Positions 8,521-18,911 of a stretch of DNA of 64,000 bases are shown in pieces (the stretch's first letter is position 1; each line of letters opens with the position of its first letter). Made by a program: the position numbers and the translations under genes. Under the pieces are notes generated by a model that did not search any database, had not been told where the DNA came from, and saw nothing but the letters and a program-made list of their open reading frames with translations. This DNA is from Betaproteobacteria bacterium (lineage in GTDB: Bacteria > Pseudomonadota > Gammaproteobacteria > Burkholderiales > Burkholderiaceae_C). Where the stretch lies: assembly GCA_009921265.1 (NCBI GenBank), contig RFYV01000001.1, positions 1 through 64,000 of the forward strand. Direction: 5' to 3'.

Positions 8521-9136
8521 TAGGGTTCGAATCCAAAAAGAAAAAAGTTAGACGCAGGTTAGGGGCTCGAACTTATTTTGGCAAAAGTTCTAATCCTGAT
8601 ACGGTTCAAAAGTGAGGTGGACAACAACGATTCTGTTTGCAGTGAAATCAGTTAGACTAAAAAATCTTACTTAGATTGTTTCAACATTTAACTCAGGTCA
8701 GGGCTATTCCCAAAACAGGAGGTGAGGCTGCGATGGGGTCTGGGTTGGCTGGCAATTGAATAGTGCACCCCAATGATTAGTCAAATGCTAAAACGAATTA
8801 AAACAAATTTTGGCCGTCCGAAGACCGCATCTTTTTACCACCATGCTCGATAAGAAGGTTGATGCGGTCGTTGGGTCAACTAGTGATGGCACTTTAATCT
8901 AACCATGAAAAACTAGTATCATCTCGTGTGAATGCACGACAATAATTTAAGACCTTTTTAAATTAATTTTTGTGTAGTTGCAAAAGGCGATCAAGACTTT
9001 GAAAAAGGGTCATTTCGCGTACGAAATATGTGTAATCTATGTGTAGTTCGTGTGTAATTTGGGGTCTTTTTCTGTACGCCACCGTACGCTAAGTTGTTGA
9101 TTTGTAAGGGTTTTTGTACTAGGGTAAACCCTATAT

Positions 9137-9221
<85 letters not shown>

Positions 9222-9252
9222 ATTCAGGAAAGAAAGAAATTCTATCAAACAA

Positions 9253-11520
9253 ATGAATACAACACGTATCAATCTCCTCGATGAGTTTGATGGCATCGTT
9301 CAAGGACATCGCGATGGACATGGGTTTGTTCAACGCGACGATGGACAATCCGATGTTTATTTACCTCCCAACGAAATGCGCGCTGTGTTGCATCGCGATT
9401 TGGTTCGTGTGCGTATTGCTCGTATGGATCGCAAAGGCCGACCCGAAGGTCGCATCTTAGAAATTATTGAAAGACCTGCACTAGCCATTATTGGAAGGTT
9501 GCTTCAAGAAAGCGGCGTTTGGTTGGTTGCGCCAGAAGATAGGCGATACGGTCAAGATGTATTGATACCTAAAGGTGCAACGGGTGAAGCCAAGATCGGT
9601 CAAGTGGTTGTGGTTGAACTCACTGAGCCGCCTAGTTTGTATGGTCAACCCGTGGGTCGCGTGATCGAAGTACTCGGTGAGATGGACGACCCTGGAATGG
9701 AAATTGAAATTGCGGTGCGCAAATATGGTGTGCCCCATCAATTTTCTGATGCTTGTTTGGAATTGGCCAAAACATTACCTGATCAAGTGCGTCCTACTGA
9801 TAAAAAAAATCGAATCGATCTCACCGATGTGCCATTGGTGACGATTGATGGAGAAGATGCAAGAGATTTTGATGATGCTGTTTATTGCGAGCCCGCCAAA
9901 GTAGGCAAGGGAAAAGGTTGGCGATTATTGGTTGCAATTGCAGATGTGAGTCATTATGTCGATACCAATAGTCCGATTGATATCGACGCTTACGATCGTG
10001 CAACCAGCGTTTATTTTCCTCGACGTGTGATCCCCATGTTGCCCGAAAAAATATCCAATGGTTTGTGTTCACTCAATCCCGATGTGGAACGCTTATGCAT
10101 GGTTTGTGACATGTTGATTTCAGAAGAGGGCGATATCTACGCCTATCAATTTTATTCTGCAGTCATGTTTAGTCATGCTCGATTCACTTACACAGAAGTG
10201 GCTGCTATTTTGACAAATACCCGCGGCCCCGAGGCTGCGAAGCGAAAAGCACGAGTCCCTGATCTTCTAAATTTATATGATGTTTATCGCGCATTGTTAA
10301 AAAGCAGACATCGCCGTGGCGCCGTTGACTTTGAAACCACTGAAACTCAAATTGTGTGCGATGAAAGTGGTCGTATCGAAAAAATCGTGCCGTGTGTTCG
10401 CAATGAAGCGCATCGATTGATTGAAGAGGCCATGCTAGCGGCCAATGTGTCGAGTGCAGATTTTATTTTGCAGAGCAAGCATCCCGCAGTTTTTCGTGTG
10501 CACGAAGGTCCAACGCCAGAAAAACGCGAAACCTTGCGCAACTATCTCAAGGCCATTGGTGTGACTGCGGCGCTGAGCGAAGAGCCCACCACCGCACAAT
10601 TTCAAGCCATTGCTTTGGCCACCAAAGACCGACCCGACGCAAAACAAATTCACACAATGCTGTTGCGCTGCATGCAACAAGCCATCTACACGCCTTTTAA
10701 TAGTGGTCACTTTGGATTGGCTTATGAGGCCTACACCCATTTCACCAGTCCAATTCGTCGATACCCTGATTTATTGGTTCATCGAGTCATCAAAGCGATC
10801 TTGGCTAAAAAAACTTACAACCTACCTGCCTTGCCTTTGCCAGGTGAGGCGCACGCCAAGTTGGCCAGACGCTTAGCGGTACAACAGGCGTCAAAAGAAA
10901 ATAAAAAACCCAAAAAAACCAGTCCAGATTTGTTGGCTTGGGAAGCGGCAGGTTTGCATTGCAGTGCCAATGAGCGCAGGGCAGACGAAGCCAGTCGCGA
11001 TGTGGAGTCATGGCTCAAATGTCAATACATGCGCGAGCATTTGGGCGAAGAATTCGGTGGAGTTGTTTCTTCAGCAACCAATTTCGGATTGTTTGTCACG
11101 CTTGACGCTATGTATGTTGAAGGCTTGATTCATATCACCGAATTGGGTAGCGAGTATTTCCGTTTTGATGAGGCCAGACAAGAGCTTCGCGGGGAACGCT
11201 CAGGCATTCGTTATGCCATTGGTTCGCGCGTTCGCGTGCAAGTCAGTCGTGTTGATCTCGACGGTCGCAAAATTGACTTTCGATTGGTCAATGACGAAGA
11301 GCCGTCGACCTATTCTTCACGCAGCTCAAGTGGTTCCGGTGCAATAGATTGTGAAAGCAAGTCGAGTTCCAAAAAGAAGAAAGCCACGGCGCGGGATGAT
11401 ATTAGCTCAGGTGACAAAAACAATTCCTCAATTAGAGGAAAATCACCGTTGACTCAATTAACAGCACAAGTTAAAAAAGCCGTAGCCAAAAAACTCAAAA
11501 GTCGCAAGTCGCGACGCTAA
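9253..11520 (+). CDS. rnr: Ribonuclease R
   Basis: 755 aa; RNB motifs (TIDGEDARDFDDAVYC, AIADVSHYV, FTSPIRRYPDLLVHR), S1 domain and Lys/Ser-rich C-terminal tail. Confidence 0.95.
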   Translation: MNTTRINLLDEFDGIVQGHRDGHGFVQRDDGQSDVYLPPNEMRAVLHRDLVRVRIARMDRKGRPEGRILEIIERPALAIIGRLLQESGVWLVAPEDRRYGQDVLIPKGATGEAKIGQVVVVELTEPPSLYGQPVGRVIEVLGEMDDPGMEIEIAVRKYGVPHQFSDACLELAKTLPDQVRPTDKKNRIDLTDVPLVTIDGEDARDFDDAVYCEPAKVGKGKGWRLLVAIADVSHYVDTNSPIDIDAYDRATSVYFPRRVIPMLPEKISNGLCSLNPDVERLCMVCDMLISEEGDIYAYQFYSAVMFSHARFTYTEVAAILTNTRGPEAAKRKARVPDLLNLYDVYRALLKSRHRRGAVDFETTETQIVCDESGRIEKIVPCVRNEAHRLIEEAMLAANVSSADFILQSKHPAVFRVHEGPTPEKRETLRNYLKAIGVTAALSEEPTTAQFQAIALATKDRPDAKQIHTMLLRCMQQAIYTPFNSGHFGLAYEAYTHFTSPIRRYPDLLVHRVIKAILAKKTYNLPALPLPGEAHAKLARRLAVQQASKENKKPKKTSPDLLAWEAAGLHCSANERRADEASRDVESWLKCQYMREHLGEEFGGVVSSATNFGLFVTLDAMYVEGLIHITELGSEYFRFDEARQELRGERSGIRYAIGSRVRVQVSRVDLDGRKIDFRLVNDEEPSTYSSRSSSGSGAIDCESKSSSKKKKATARDDISSGDKNNSSIRGKSPLTQLTAQVKKAVAKKLKSRKSRR

Positions 11521-11539
11521 ATCTTTTGAAAGGTAAAAC

Positions 11540-12292
11540 ATGACAAACTCAAAAATTGCAATTGTGACAGGCGCAGGTTCGGGTGTAGGAAAAGCTGCTG
11601 CGTTGGCTTTGCTCAAAGATGGTTGGAGCGTTGCCTTGGCGGGTCGCAGGCTAGAACCTCTTCAAGAGGTGGCTCAAGAGTCGGGCGCAAAAGATCGGGC
11701 TTTCGCTGTTTCTACCGATGTAGCCAACCCTGATTCTGTCAAAAATTTATTCGATCAAACTGTAAAAAAATGGGGTCGATTGGATGTTTTATTCAACAAT
11801 GCGGGCGTCAATGCGCCTGGTATTTTGTTAGAAGACCTCACCGTTGAGCAATGGAGGAATGTAGTTGATATCAATCTCAATGGCATGTTTTATTGCATTC
11901 AGCATGCATTCAAAACAATGAAATCACAATCGCCCATGGGCGGTCGCATCATCAACAACGGATCTATATCTGCCCACGCACCAAGACCAAACTCGATTGC
12001 CTATACGGCAACCAAACACGCTGTCACGGGTTTGACGAAAACTGCGGCGCTCGATGGACGCAAGTACGATATTTGTGTGGGGCAAATTGATATTGGCAAT
12101 GCTGCAACTGAGATGGCCGCTCGCATGGCCAAAGGTGTTCCGCAAGCCAATTTAGAAATCAAGATTGAACCGTTGATGGACGTTAATATTGTGGGCCAAT
12201 CCGTTTTGTACATGGCTAACTTACCTCTTAGCGCTAACGTGTTGTTCCATACCGTGATGGCCACCAAGATGCCATTTGTTGGAAGAGGCTAA
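11540..12292 (+). CDS. SDR family oxidoreductase
   Basis: [15 protein letters not shown] Rossmann motif, [30 protein letters not shown] active site. Confidence 0.92.
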   Translation: MTNSKIAIVTGAGSGVGKAAALALLKDGWSVALAGRRLEPLQEVAQESGAKDRAFAVSTDVANPDSVKNLFDQTVKKWGRLDVLFNNAGVNAPGILLEDLTVEQWRNVVDINLNGMFYCIQHAFKTMKSQSPMGGRIINNGSISAHAPRPNSIAYTATKHAVTGLTKTAALDGRKYDICVGQIDIGNAATEMAARMAKGVPQANLEIKIEPLMDVNIVGQSVLYMANLPLSANVLFHTVMATKMPFVGRG

Positions 12293-12300
12293 TTTCCACT

Positions 12301-13542
12301 TCAAGGTTTTTTAAATGTAAAGCCTTGGGTGTTAATTTCAGTTGTCAGTCCGCTCATTAAGTCTGCAATGATGCGAGCACTACCATTACTGAGTGCCCAA
12401 CCACTCGATCCGTGTCCCGTATTGAGCCATAAACCAGGGATATGCGTTTCGCCAATCATAGGCGGACGATTTGCAAACATGGGTCGAGCGCCTTTCCAGA
12501 CCTGAAGGTTGTCGTTGTGTCGCGCAGCACTGGGAAACCAATCGTTTAAAACTTTATACAAAGTTGAAATCGCTTTTTGATCTTGCCCTTTTGGGTCACC
12601 ACCTATTTGTGCGCCACCCGCAATTCGAACGCGTTGTCCTAATCGAGAAATAGATACTTTGTATCGCTCATCCATCAAGCCACTGTGGGGCGCGTCCATC
12701 GGTTCTTTGATGGCTGCACTGATCGAGTAACCGTAAACAGGCAGCATGGGAATTTTGATGCCCAGTGGAGCGAGCAATTGCGCGCTCGATATGCCTGTAC
12801 AAATAACTACGGATTCATAAGAGACCTGACCGCTCGATGTGCGAATTTCCAGTGGATGGGTCGATTGCAGTGGTGCAATTTTTTGACCAAATTTAAATTC
12901 AACGCCTAACCGTTGTTCACAAAAATCTTTTAAAAGAATAGCAAACTGTCGGCAATTAGCAACCTCATCATCGGGCAAATAAATAGCAGCTTTGAGCTTG
13001 GTGTCGGTGTTGAGCGCGGGTTCGATCGCATAGGCTTCTTGCGCGCTGAGTTGTTTGGCGCTGTTTCCTGTTTCCTTGAGCATTTCTAGGGTGGGCGCCA
13101 TCAAATTAACTTCTTGATCGCCGCGCAATAAAACCATGTAGCCTTGGGTTTTTTCGTAATCTAATCTATGTCGAATCGTGATGTCGTGCAAAATTTTACG
13201 ACTATAAAAAGCCAGCCTGTGGAGATGGTGTTTTTGACCTAAATAGGTTTCTTTTCGGCAAGCGCGCAACCAATGCCAAATCCATTTGAGTTCGGCAGAA
13301 CCCAAGCCCTTGACCCGAACGGGTGCGTGTTTTGAAAAAAGGTAGCGAAGAACCTTGGCAGGCATGCCAGGAGCGGCCCAAGGCGTCACGTAACCTGGAG
13401 CGAGCACGCCGGCATTGGCAAAACTTGCTCCTTCTGCGCAGAAGCTGTGTTCCTCGTAGACGCTAACAGAATGGCCTTTTTGAGCCAATTCAAATGCGGT
13501 CGTAACGCCCACAATTCCAGCACCGATAACGGCAATTTTCAT
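12301..13542 (-). CDS. dadA: D-amino acid dehydrogenase
   Basis: N-terminal FAD motif VIGAGIVGVTTAFELAQKGHSVSVYEE, FANAGVLAPGYVTPWAAPGMP, C-terminal GLWLNTGHGSSGWALSNGSARIIADL. Confidence 0.9.
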   Translation of the reverse strand: MKIAVIGAGIVGVTTAFELAQKGHSVSVYEEHSFCAEGASFANAGVLAPGYVTPWAAPGMPAKVLRYLFSKHAPVRVKGLGSAELKWIWHWLRACRKETYLGQKHHLHRLAFYSRKILHDITIRHRLDYEKTQGYMVLLRGDQEVNLMAPTLEMLKETGNSAKQLSAQEAYAIEPALNTDTKLKAAIYLPDDEVANCRQFAILLKDFCEQRLGVEFKFGQKIAPLQSTHPLEIRTSSGQVSYESVVICTGISSAQLLAPLGIKIPMLPVYGYSISAAIKEPMDAPHSGLMDERYKVSISRLGQRVRIAGGAQIGGDPKGQDQKAISTLYKVLNDWFPSAARHNDNLQVWKGARPMFANRPPMIGETHIPGLWLNTGHGSSGWALSNGSARIIADLMSGLTTEINTQGFTFKKP

Positions 13543-13735
13543 TTGGCAGGCCCCTGATTGGGGTGGGATGTCTGTGCTACAATATTTAAGCTTTGCATTG
13601 ATAGACTTTTTGTTTTATTTGCAGGGTAAATCACAAACCGGTTCTTTCAAGGTGTTGTGTTTCGTGCAAATTTCATTATTTGTTTGAATCTCAATCATGA
13701 GCCGGATTTTAGACCTAACCTTCGGAGTTTTTAAA

Positions 13736-14491
13736 ATGTCAACTACTATGCGTGAAATGTTAGAGGCGGGCGTCCATTTTGGTCACCAAACCCGCTTTTG
13801 GAATCCTAAAATGGCCCAGTACATCTTTGGCCATCGCAACAAAATCCATATTATTAATTTGGAAAAAACGCTTCCCCTGTATCAAGAAGCAACCAAATTT
13901 GCCAAACAACTCAGTGCCAACCGCGGAACCATTTTGATGGTGGGCACCAAACGACAAGCGCGTGAAATCGTCGCAACAGAAGCTAAGCGCGCAGGCGTTC
14001 CTTTTGTCGACCAAAGATGGTTGGGTGGCATGCTCACCAACTTCAAAACCGTCAAAGCTTCTATCAAGCGTCTCAAAGAAATGAAGATCCAGCAAGAGTC
14101 GGGTCTTGACGCTTTGTCCAAAAAAGAGCAACTCATGTTCTCGCGCGAACTCGAAAAGCTAGAAAAAGACATCGGTGGCATTCAAGACATGGCCACATTG
14201 CCAGATGCAATTTTCATCATCGACGTGGGCTATCACAAAATCGCCATTGCAGAAGCTAAAAAATTAAGCATTCCTCTCATTGGTGTCGTGGATACTAACC
14301 ATTCGCCAGAAGGCATAGACTACGTCATTCCTGGTAACGACGACTCTTCCAAGGCTGTTACTTTGTATGCACGTGGAATCGCTGACGCCATTCTTGAAGG
14401 ACGTGCCAATGCGGTCAACGACGTGGTCAAAGCGGTATCAGAAACTGATTCGGATGAGTTTGTCGAAGTTGAGGATGAGGCTTCTGCCTAA
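13736..14491 (+). CDS. rpsB: 30S ribosomal protein S2
   Basis: [26 protein letters not shown]...[12 protein letters not shown]; start chosen at the internal Met at 13736. Confidence 0.97.
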   Translation: MSTTMREMLEAGVHFGHQTRFWNPKMAQYIFGHRNKIHIINLEKTLPLYQEATKFAKQLSANRGTILMVGTKRQAREIVATEAKRAGVPFVDQRWLGGMLTNFKTVKASIKRLKEMKIQQESGLDALSKKEQLMFSRELEKLEKDIGGIQDMATLPDAIFIIDVGYHKIAIAEAKKLSIPLIGVVDTNHSPEGIDYVIPGNDDSSKAVTLYARGIADAILEGRANAVNDVVKAVSETDSDEFVEVEDEASA

Positions 14492-14512
14492 TCTCTTCAT
14501 CGTCTAGATCAT

Positions 14513-14535
14513 AGGGGCTTGTGAGCCCCTTTTTC
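14513..14535 (+). terminator. Intrinsic terminator/attenuator after rpsB
   Basis: AGGGGCT-TGTG-AGCCCCT followed by a T-tract. Confidence 0.85.
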
Positions 14536-14581
14536 TTAATTTCTATTGAATGAATATTTGAACTGAAACTGGAGAAGGCAT

Positions 14582-15475
14582 ATGGCAGCAATAACAGCAA
14601 GCATGGTTGCAGAGCTTCGCGCAAAAACAGATGCGCCCATGATGGAGTGCAAAAAAGCACTCACCGAAGCCGAAGGCGATATGAACAAAGCAGAAGAAAT
14701 TTTGCGCGTCAAGTTGGGTAGTAAAGCGGGTAAGGCTGCATCACGCGTCACTGCGGAAGGTGTAGTCACCAGTTCTATCAGTGGCCATGTGGGCTCATTA
14801 CTTGAAGTCAATTGCGAAACTGATTTCGTCACCAAAAACGACAGTTTTTTGGCCATGGCTCAAGCCGCCGCGCAACTGATTGTTCAACATAAGCCTGCTA
14901 CTCTTGAAGCTCTCGGCGCACTTTCGTATAGCCAAGATGGATTCGGTCCAACACTAGAAGACGTCAGAAAAGGACTAATTGGAAAAATCGGCGAGAACAT
15001 GAGCTTTCGTCGCTTCCAACTTTTTTCTGGCGCCACACCCGTTACCTCTTATTTGCATGGGACACGCATTGGCGTGATGGTCGAATACACAGGCGACGAA
15101 GTCGCCGCGCGCGACGTGGCAATGCACGTGGCGGCCATGAAACCCGTGTCGCTCACCAGTGCGGATGTTCCTGCAGAATTCATTGAGCGTGAGCGTTCGG
15201 TTGCAGTTGCAAAGGCTGCTGAAACCAATAAGCCTGCAGACATCATTCAAAAAATGGTCGAGGGTTCGGTTCAAAAATACCTCAAAGAAGTCTCTTTGTT
15301 TAATCAGACCTTTGTCAAAAACGACAAGCAATCTGTAGAGCAAATGCTCAAGGCTACTAACACCACGGTCAAGGGATTTACGCTCTATATTGTGGGTGAG
15401 GGCATTGAGAAAAAGACCGATGATTTTGCCGCCGAAGTGGCCGCTCAAGTAGCTGCCGCCAAACAATCGGCTTAA
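14582..15475 (+). CDS. tsf: Elongation factor Ts
   Basis: [40 protein letters not shown]. Confidence 0.97.
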   Translation: MAAITASMVAELRAKTDAPMMECKKALTEAEGDMNKAEEILRVKLGSKAGKAASRVTAEGVVTSSISGHVGSLLEVNCETDFVTKNDSFLAMAQAAAQLIVQHKPATLEALGALSYSQDGFGPTLEDVRKGLIGKIGENMSFRRFQLFSGATPVTSYLHGTRIGVMVEYTGDEVAARDVAMHVAAMKPVSLTSADVPAEFIERERSVAVAKAAETNKPADIIQKMVEGSVQKYLKEVSLFNQTFVKNDKQSVEQMLKATNTTVKGFTLYIVGEGIEKKTDDFAAEVAAQVAAAKQSA

Positions 15476-15484
15476 ACCATTCAT

Positions 15485-15509
15485 GGGGACTCAGGTCCCC
15501 TTTTTTTTT
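15485..15509 (+). terminator. Intrinsic terminator after tsf
   Basis: GGGGAC-TCAG-GTCCCC followed by nine T. Confidence 0.9.
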
Positions 15510-15557
15510 ACCTTGCAGACCATAACAACGCTAAACTTGCACATATAGGAGTAATCA

Positions 15558-16280
15558 ATGAAGGCTGACAAGACCCCCCATAAGAGAATTTTGTTAAAAC
15601 TCTCTGGCGAGGCCTTGATGGGGGACGATGCATTTGGAATTAACCGAGCAACCATTGTTCGGATGGTTGAAGAAATTGCAGAGGTCACACGTTTAGGCGT
15701 TGAGGTGGCGGTTGTTATTGGTGGTGGAAATATATTTAGAGGTGTTGCAGGTGGTGCCGTCGGAATGGATAGAGCCACAGCCGATTACATGGGTATGTTG
15801 GCCACCGTGATGAATGCCTTAGCTCTAGCCGACACCATGAACAAAGCGGGTTTGACAGCTCGCGTCATGTCTGCGATTGGTATTGAACAAGTGGTTGAGC
15901 CCTATGTCAGGCCCAAGGCACTGCAATATTTAGAAGAAGGCAAGGTTGTGATATTTGCGGCAGGAACAGGCAATCCATTTTTTACAACCGACACCGCTGC
16001 TGCATTAAGGGGCGCAGAAATTGGCGCAGAAGTTGTGCTCAAAGCCACTAAAGTCGATGGTGTTTATTCTGCAGATCCCAAAAAAGATCCCCATGCAACG
16101 CGTTACAGCAGTATCAGTTTTGATGAAGCCATTGGAAAAAATTTAGGCATCATGGACGCCACTGCATTTGCGTTGTGTCGCGATCAAAAACTACCAATCA
16201 AAGTTTTTTCTATTTTTAAAAATGGCGCGCTGAAGCGGGTTGTGATGGGTGAAGACGAAGGCACTTTGGTTTATGCCTAA
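15558..16280 (+). CDS. pyrH: UMP kinase
   Basis: [46 protein letters not shown]. Confidence 0.97.
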   Translation: MKADKTPHKRILLKLSGEALMGDDAFGINRATIVRMVEEIAEVTRLGVEVAVVIGGGNIFRGVAGGAVGMDRATADYMGMLATVMNALALADTMNKAGLTARVMSAIGIEQVVEPYVRPKALQYLEEGKVVIFAAGTGNPFFTTDTAAALRGAEIGAEVVLKATKVDGVYSADPKKDPHATRYSSISFDEAIGKNLGIMDATAFALCRDQKLPIKVFSIFKNGALKRVVMGEDEGTLVYA

Positions 16281-16307
16281 ATAATCAATTGATGCAAGGA
16301 GAAAAAA

Positions 16308-16871
16308 ATGGCTACGATTGCCGAACTCAAAAAAAGCATGGAAACCAAAATGGATCAAACCATTGCGGCTTTTAGCAGTAATCTCACAAAAATCAGAACA
16401 GGTCGCGCCAACCCTGTGTTTCTCGATAGCGTGATTGTCGACTATTATGGAAATCCAACGCCACTCAATCAAGTCGCCAATGTTTCATTGCTCGACACTA
16501 GAACCATCAGCGTTCAGCCATGGGAAAAAGGCATGGGAGCCAAAATTGAAAAAGCCATTCGCGATAGCGATTTGGGTTTAAATCCATCAGCGATGGGTGA
16601 CTTGATTCGTGTGCCGATGCCCGCAATGACCGAAGAGCGTCGAAAAGAATTAACCAAGGTTGTTCGAAACGAAGGTGAGAGCGCCAAAATTGCAATCAGA
16701 AATTTAAGACGCGATGCCAACGACGCTGTCAAAAAAATAGTCAAAGACAAGTTGGCTTCTGAGGACGAACAAAAACGCGCTGAAGCCGATGTCCAAAAAG
16801 TAACCGATAAACACATTGTCGATATTGACAAAATGATTGCTGGCAAAGAGCAAGACATAATGGCTGTATAA
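16308..16871 (+). CDS. frr: Ribosome recycling factor
   Basis: [46 protein letters not shown]. Confidence 0.97.
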   Translation: MATIAELKKSMETKMDQTIAAFSSNLTKIRTGRANPVFLDSVIVDYYGNPTPLNQVANVSLLDTRTISVQPWEKGMGAKIEKAIRDSDLGLNPSAMGDLIRVPMPAMTEERRKELTKVVRNEGESAKIAIRNLRRDANDAVKKIVKDKLASEDEQKRAEADVQKVTDKHIVDIDKMIAGKEQDIMAV

Positions 16872-16877
16872 GCCCGT

Positions 16878-17711
16878 ATGCTCAAGCAACGTATCATCAC
16901 TGCTGTTATTTTGTTGGCCTTATTTTTGCCAGCATTTTTTTATCCAGACGCCAGCTTATTGGGTGCTTTGTCGTTGGCCTTCATTGGAGCTGCTGTTTGG
17001 GAGTGGGCAAAACTCAATCAACTCAAAACCTTTGTATCTATGGTCTTGGCAGCATTGTGCGTCTTGATTTGTTTGTTTATTTGGGATCGCGGTATGCTAG
17101 ATAGCAATTGGCGCCAACTATGGTTAGGTGTTGGTTGTTTATGGGTGATGGGTAGTCTCTACATCATTCGAATCGGTGTGAGTGGTTGGCAGTCAATCAA
17201 TCCAATTGTGCGAGTCATTGTTGGATTAATGGTTTTGATTTTTACTTGGTGTGCTATTTACCAAGCCAAATCGATGAGCACCAATTTAATATTTACAATG
17301 TTGGCTTTAGTATGGGTTGCAGACATTGGTGCTTATTTTTTTGGTCGCGCATGGGGTAAGCGCAAACTCGCTCCTGCTATTAGCCCTGGCAAAAGTTGGG
17401 AAGGCGTTTGGGGTGGTATGTTTTGCGTCTTCGTACTGGCCTTGATTTGGATGCAGATTGAAGAATCATTGGCTTGGAACTCCCCTAGTTTGTTTAAATT
17501 ATTGTGGAAGCATGGTTGGCTTTATGGTTTGATGTCCTTGTTTTTTTTATCAGCCATGAGCGTTGTCGGTGATCTGTTTGAATCATTGGTCAAGCGAAGT
17601 ACTGGCGCCAAAGATAGCAGCCAGTTACTGCCGGGGCACGGCGGCGTATTAGACCGAGTGGATGCATTGCTTACTGCATTGCCACTTTCCATGATGTTGG
17701 TGCTTTTATGA
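16878..17711 (+). CDS. cdsA: Phosphatidate cytidylyltransferase
   Basis: Multi-TM; C-terminal signature SVVGDLFESLVKRSTGAKDSSQLLPGHGGVLDRVDAL. Confidence 0.95.
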   Translation: MLKQRIITAVILLALFLPAFFYPDASLLGALSLAFIGAAVWEWAKLNQLKTFVSMVLAALCVLICLFIWDRGMLDSNWRQLWLGVGCLWVMGSLYIIRIGVSGWQSINPIVRVIVGLMVLIFTWCAIYQAKSMSTNLIFTMLALVWVADIGAYFFGRAWGKRKLAPAISPGKSWEGVWGGMFCVFVLALIWMQIEESLAWNSPSLFKLLWKHGWLYGLMSLFFLSAMSVVGDLFESLVKRSTGAKDSSQLLPGHGGVLDRVDALLTALPLSMMLVLL

Positions 17712-18907
17712 ATCAGTCAAAAAAACAACTCACCATTTTGGGTTCTACAGGCTCCATTGGTAAAAACACATTGAATGTTGTCAGTCATCATTTGGATCGC
17801 TTTGAATTGTTTGCGCTCACGGGCGCTCAACAAGTCGATTTGATGTTTTCGCAATGCATGCAATTTAAACCGAAGTATGCAGTGATGGTTCAAGATGACT
17901 GTGCAAAATCATTAAAAGAAAAACTTAAAAATGCAGGCTCATCGGTTAATGTATTGTCGGGCTCGCATTCATTAGACGAGGTGGCAAGTGACCCGCAAGT
18001 CGATATGGTCATGGCAGCTATTGTGGGTGCAGTGGGTCTTTCCTCTTGCATATCTGCTGCCAAAGCAGGCAAGCGCTTGTTGTTGGCCAACAAGGAAGCC
18101 TTGGTTGTTGGCGGTCAAGTCTTTTTAAGTGCGGTGCGTGAAGGTGGTGCCTTGTTGTTGCCCATTGATAGCGAGCATTCTGCTATTTTTCAATCGATGC
18201 CAGAAGATCGTTCCACTTGGATAGATCGTGTCGAAAAAATCATTCTCACCGCTTCTGGCGGACCGTTTCGTCAGATGGCGATTGAACATCTCAAAAATGT
18301 AAAGCCTGATCAAGCCTGCGCTCATCCCAATTGGGTCATGGGCAGAAAAATATCCGTGGATTCAGCCACCATGATGAACAAGGCCTTAGAAGTGATTGAG
18401 GCACGTTATTTGTTCGATTGGATGCCCCAAAAAATTGAAGTGGTGATTCACCCAGAAAGCATTATTCATTCAATGGTGGAATACAAAGACACCTCGGTGA
18501 TGGCTCAATTGGGTACGCCTGATATGCGAATGCCTATTTCTTATGGCCTGGGTTGGCCCTATCGTTTGAGTTCGGGCGCATCCAAGCTCGACTTCATGAA
18601 TTTGCCGCCGATGACTTTTGAATCGATTGAGTCCAATCAACATCGTTTGCGTTTTCCTGGATTGCAATTAGCTTGGGATTCGCTCAATGCCAAAGGTGGA
18701 ACAACTGCTGTTTTAAATGCGGCCAATGAGGTGGGGGTGGCGGCGTTTTTGGCGGGGCAGATTCGATTTGATCAAATCCATCATGTCACCATTCAAACTC
18801 TATCGACCCTTGCCTATTCAGCGCCTACAGAATTAGGTCATTTGCTTCAAATCGATCATGAAGCAAGACTTTACGCTAACTCGTTTGTGAAGCAGTGGAG
18901 CGCCTAA
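17708..18907 (+). CDS. dxr: 1-deoxy-D-xylulose 5-phosphate reductoisomerase
   Basis: LTILGSTGSIGKNTLNVV, ALANKEALVVGG-like motif, PIDSEHSAIFQ, HPESIIHSMVEY. Confidence 0.97.
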   Translation: MNQSKKQLTILGSTGSIGKNTLNVVSHHLDRFELFALTGAQQVDLMFSQCMQFKPKYAVMVQDDCAKSLKEKLKNAGSSVNVLSGSHSLDEVASDPQVDMVMAAIVGAVGLSSCISAAKAGKRLLLANKEALVVGGQVFLSAVREGGALLLPIDSEHSAIFQSMPEDRSTWIDRVEKIILTASGGPFRQMAIEHLKNVKPDQACAHPNWVMGRKISVDSATMMNKALEVIEARYLFDWMPQKIEVVIHPESIIHSMVEYKDTSVMAQLGTPDMRMPISYGLGWPYRLSSGASKLDFMNLPPMTFESIESNQHRLRFPGLQLAWDSLNAKGGTTAVLNAANEVGVAAFLAGQIRFDQIHHVTIQTLSTLAYSAPTELGHLLQIDHEARLYANSFVKQWSA

Positions 18908-18911
18908 AAAC

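Noticed and set aside
11300-11520. Low-complexity Ser/Lys-rich tail of RNase R, considered as a fusion or frameshift
   Set aside because: Basic disordered C-terminal tails are normal for RNase R.
14975-15484. 169-aa minus-strand ORF opposite tsf
   Set aside because: Fully antisense to a confidently identified tsf; typical shadow ORF.
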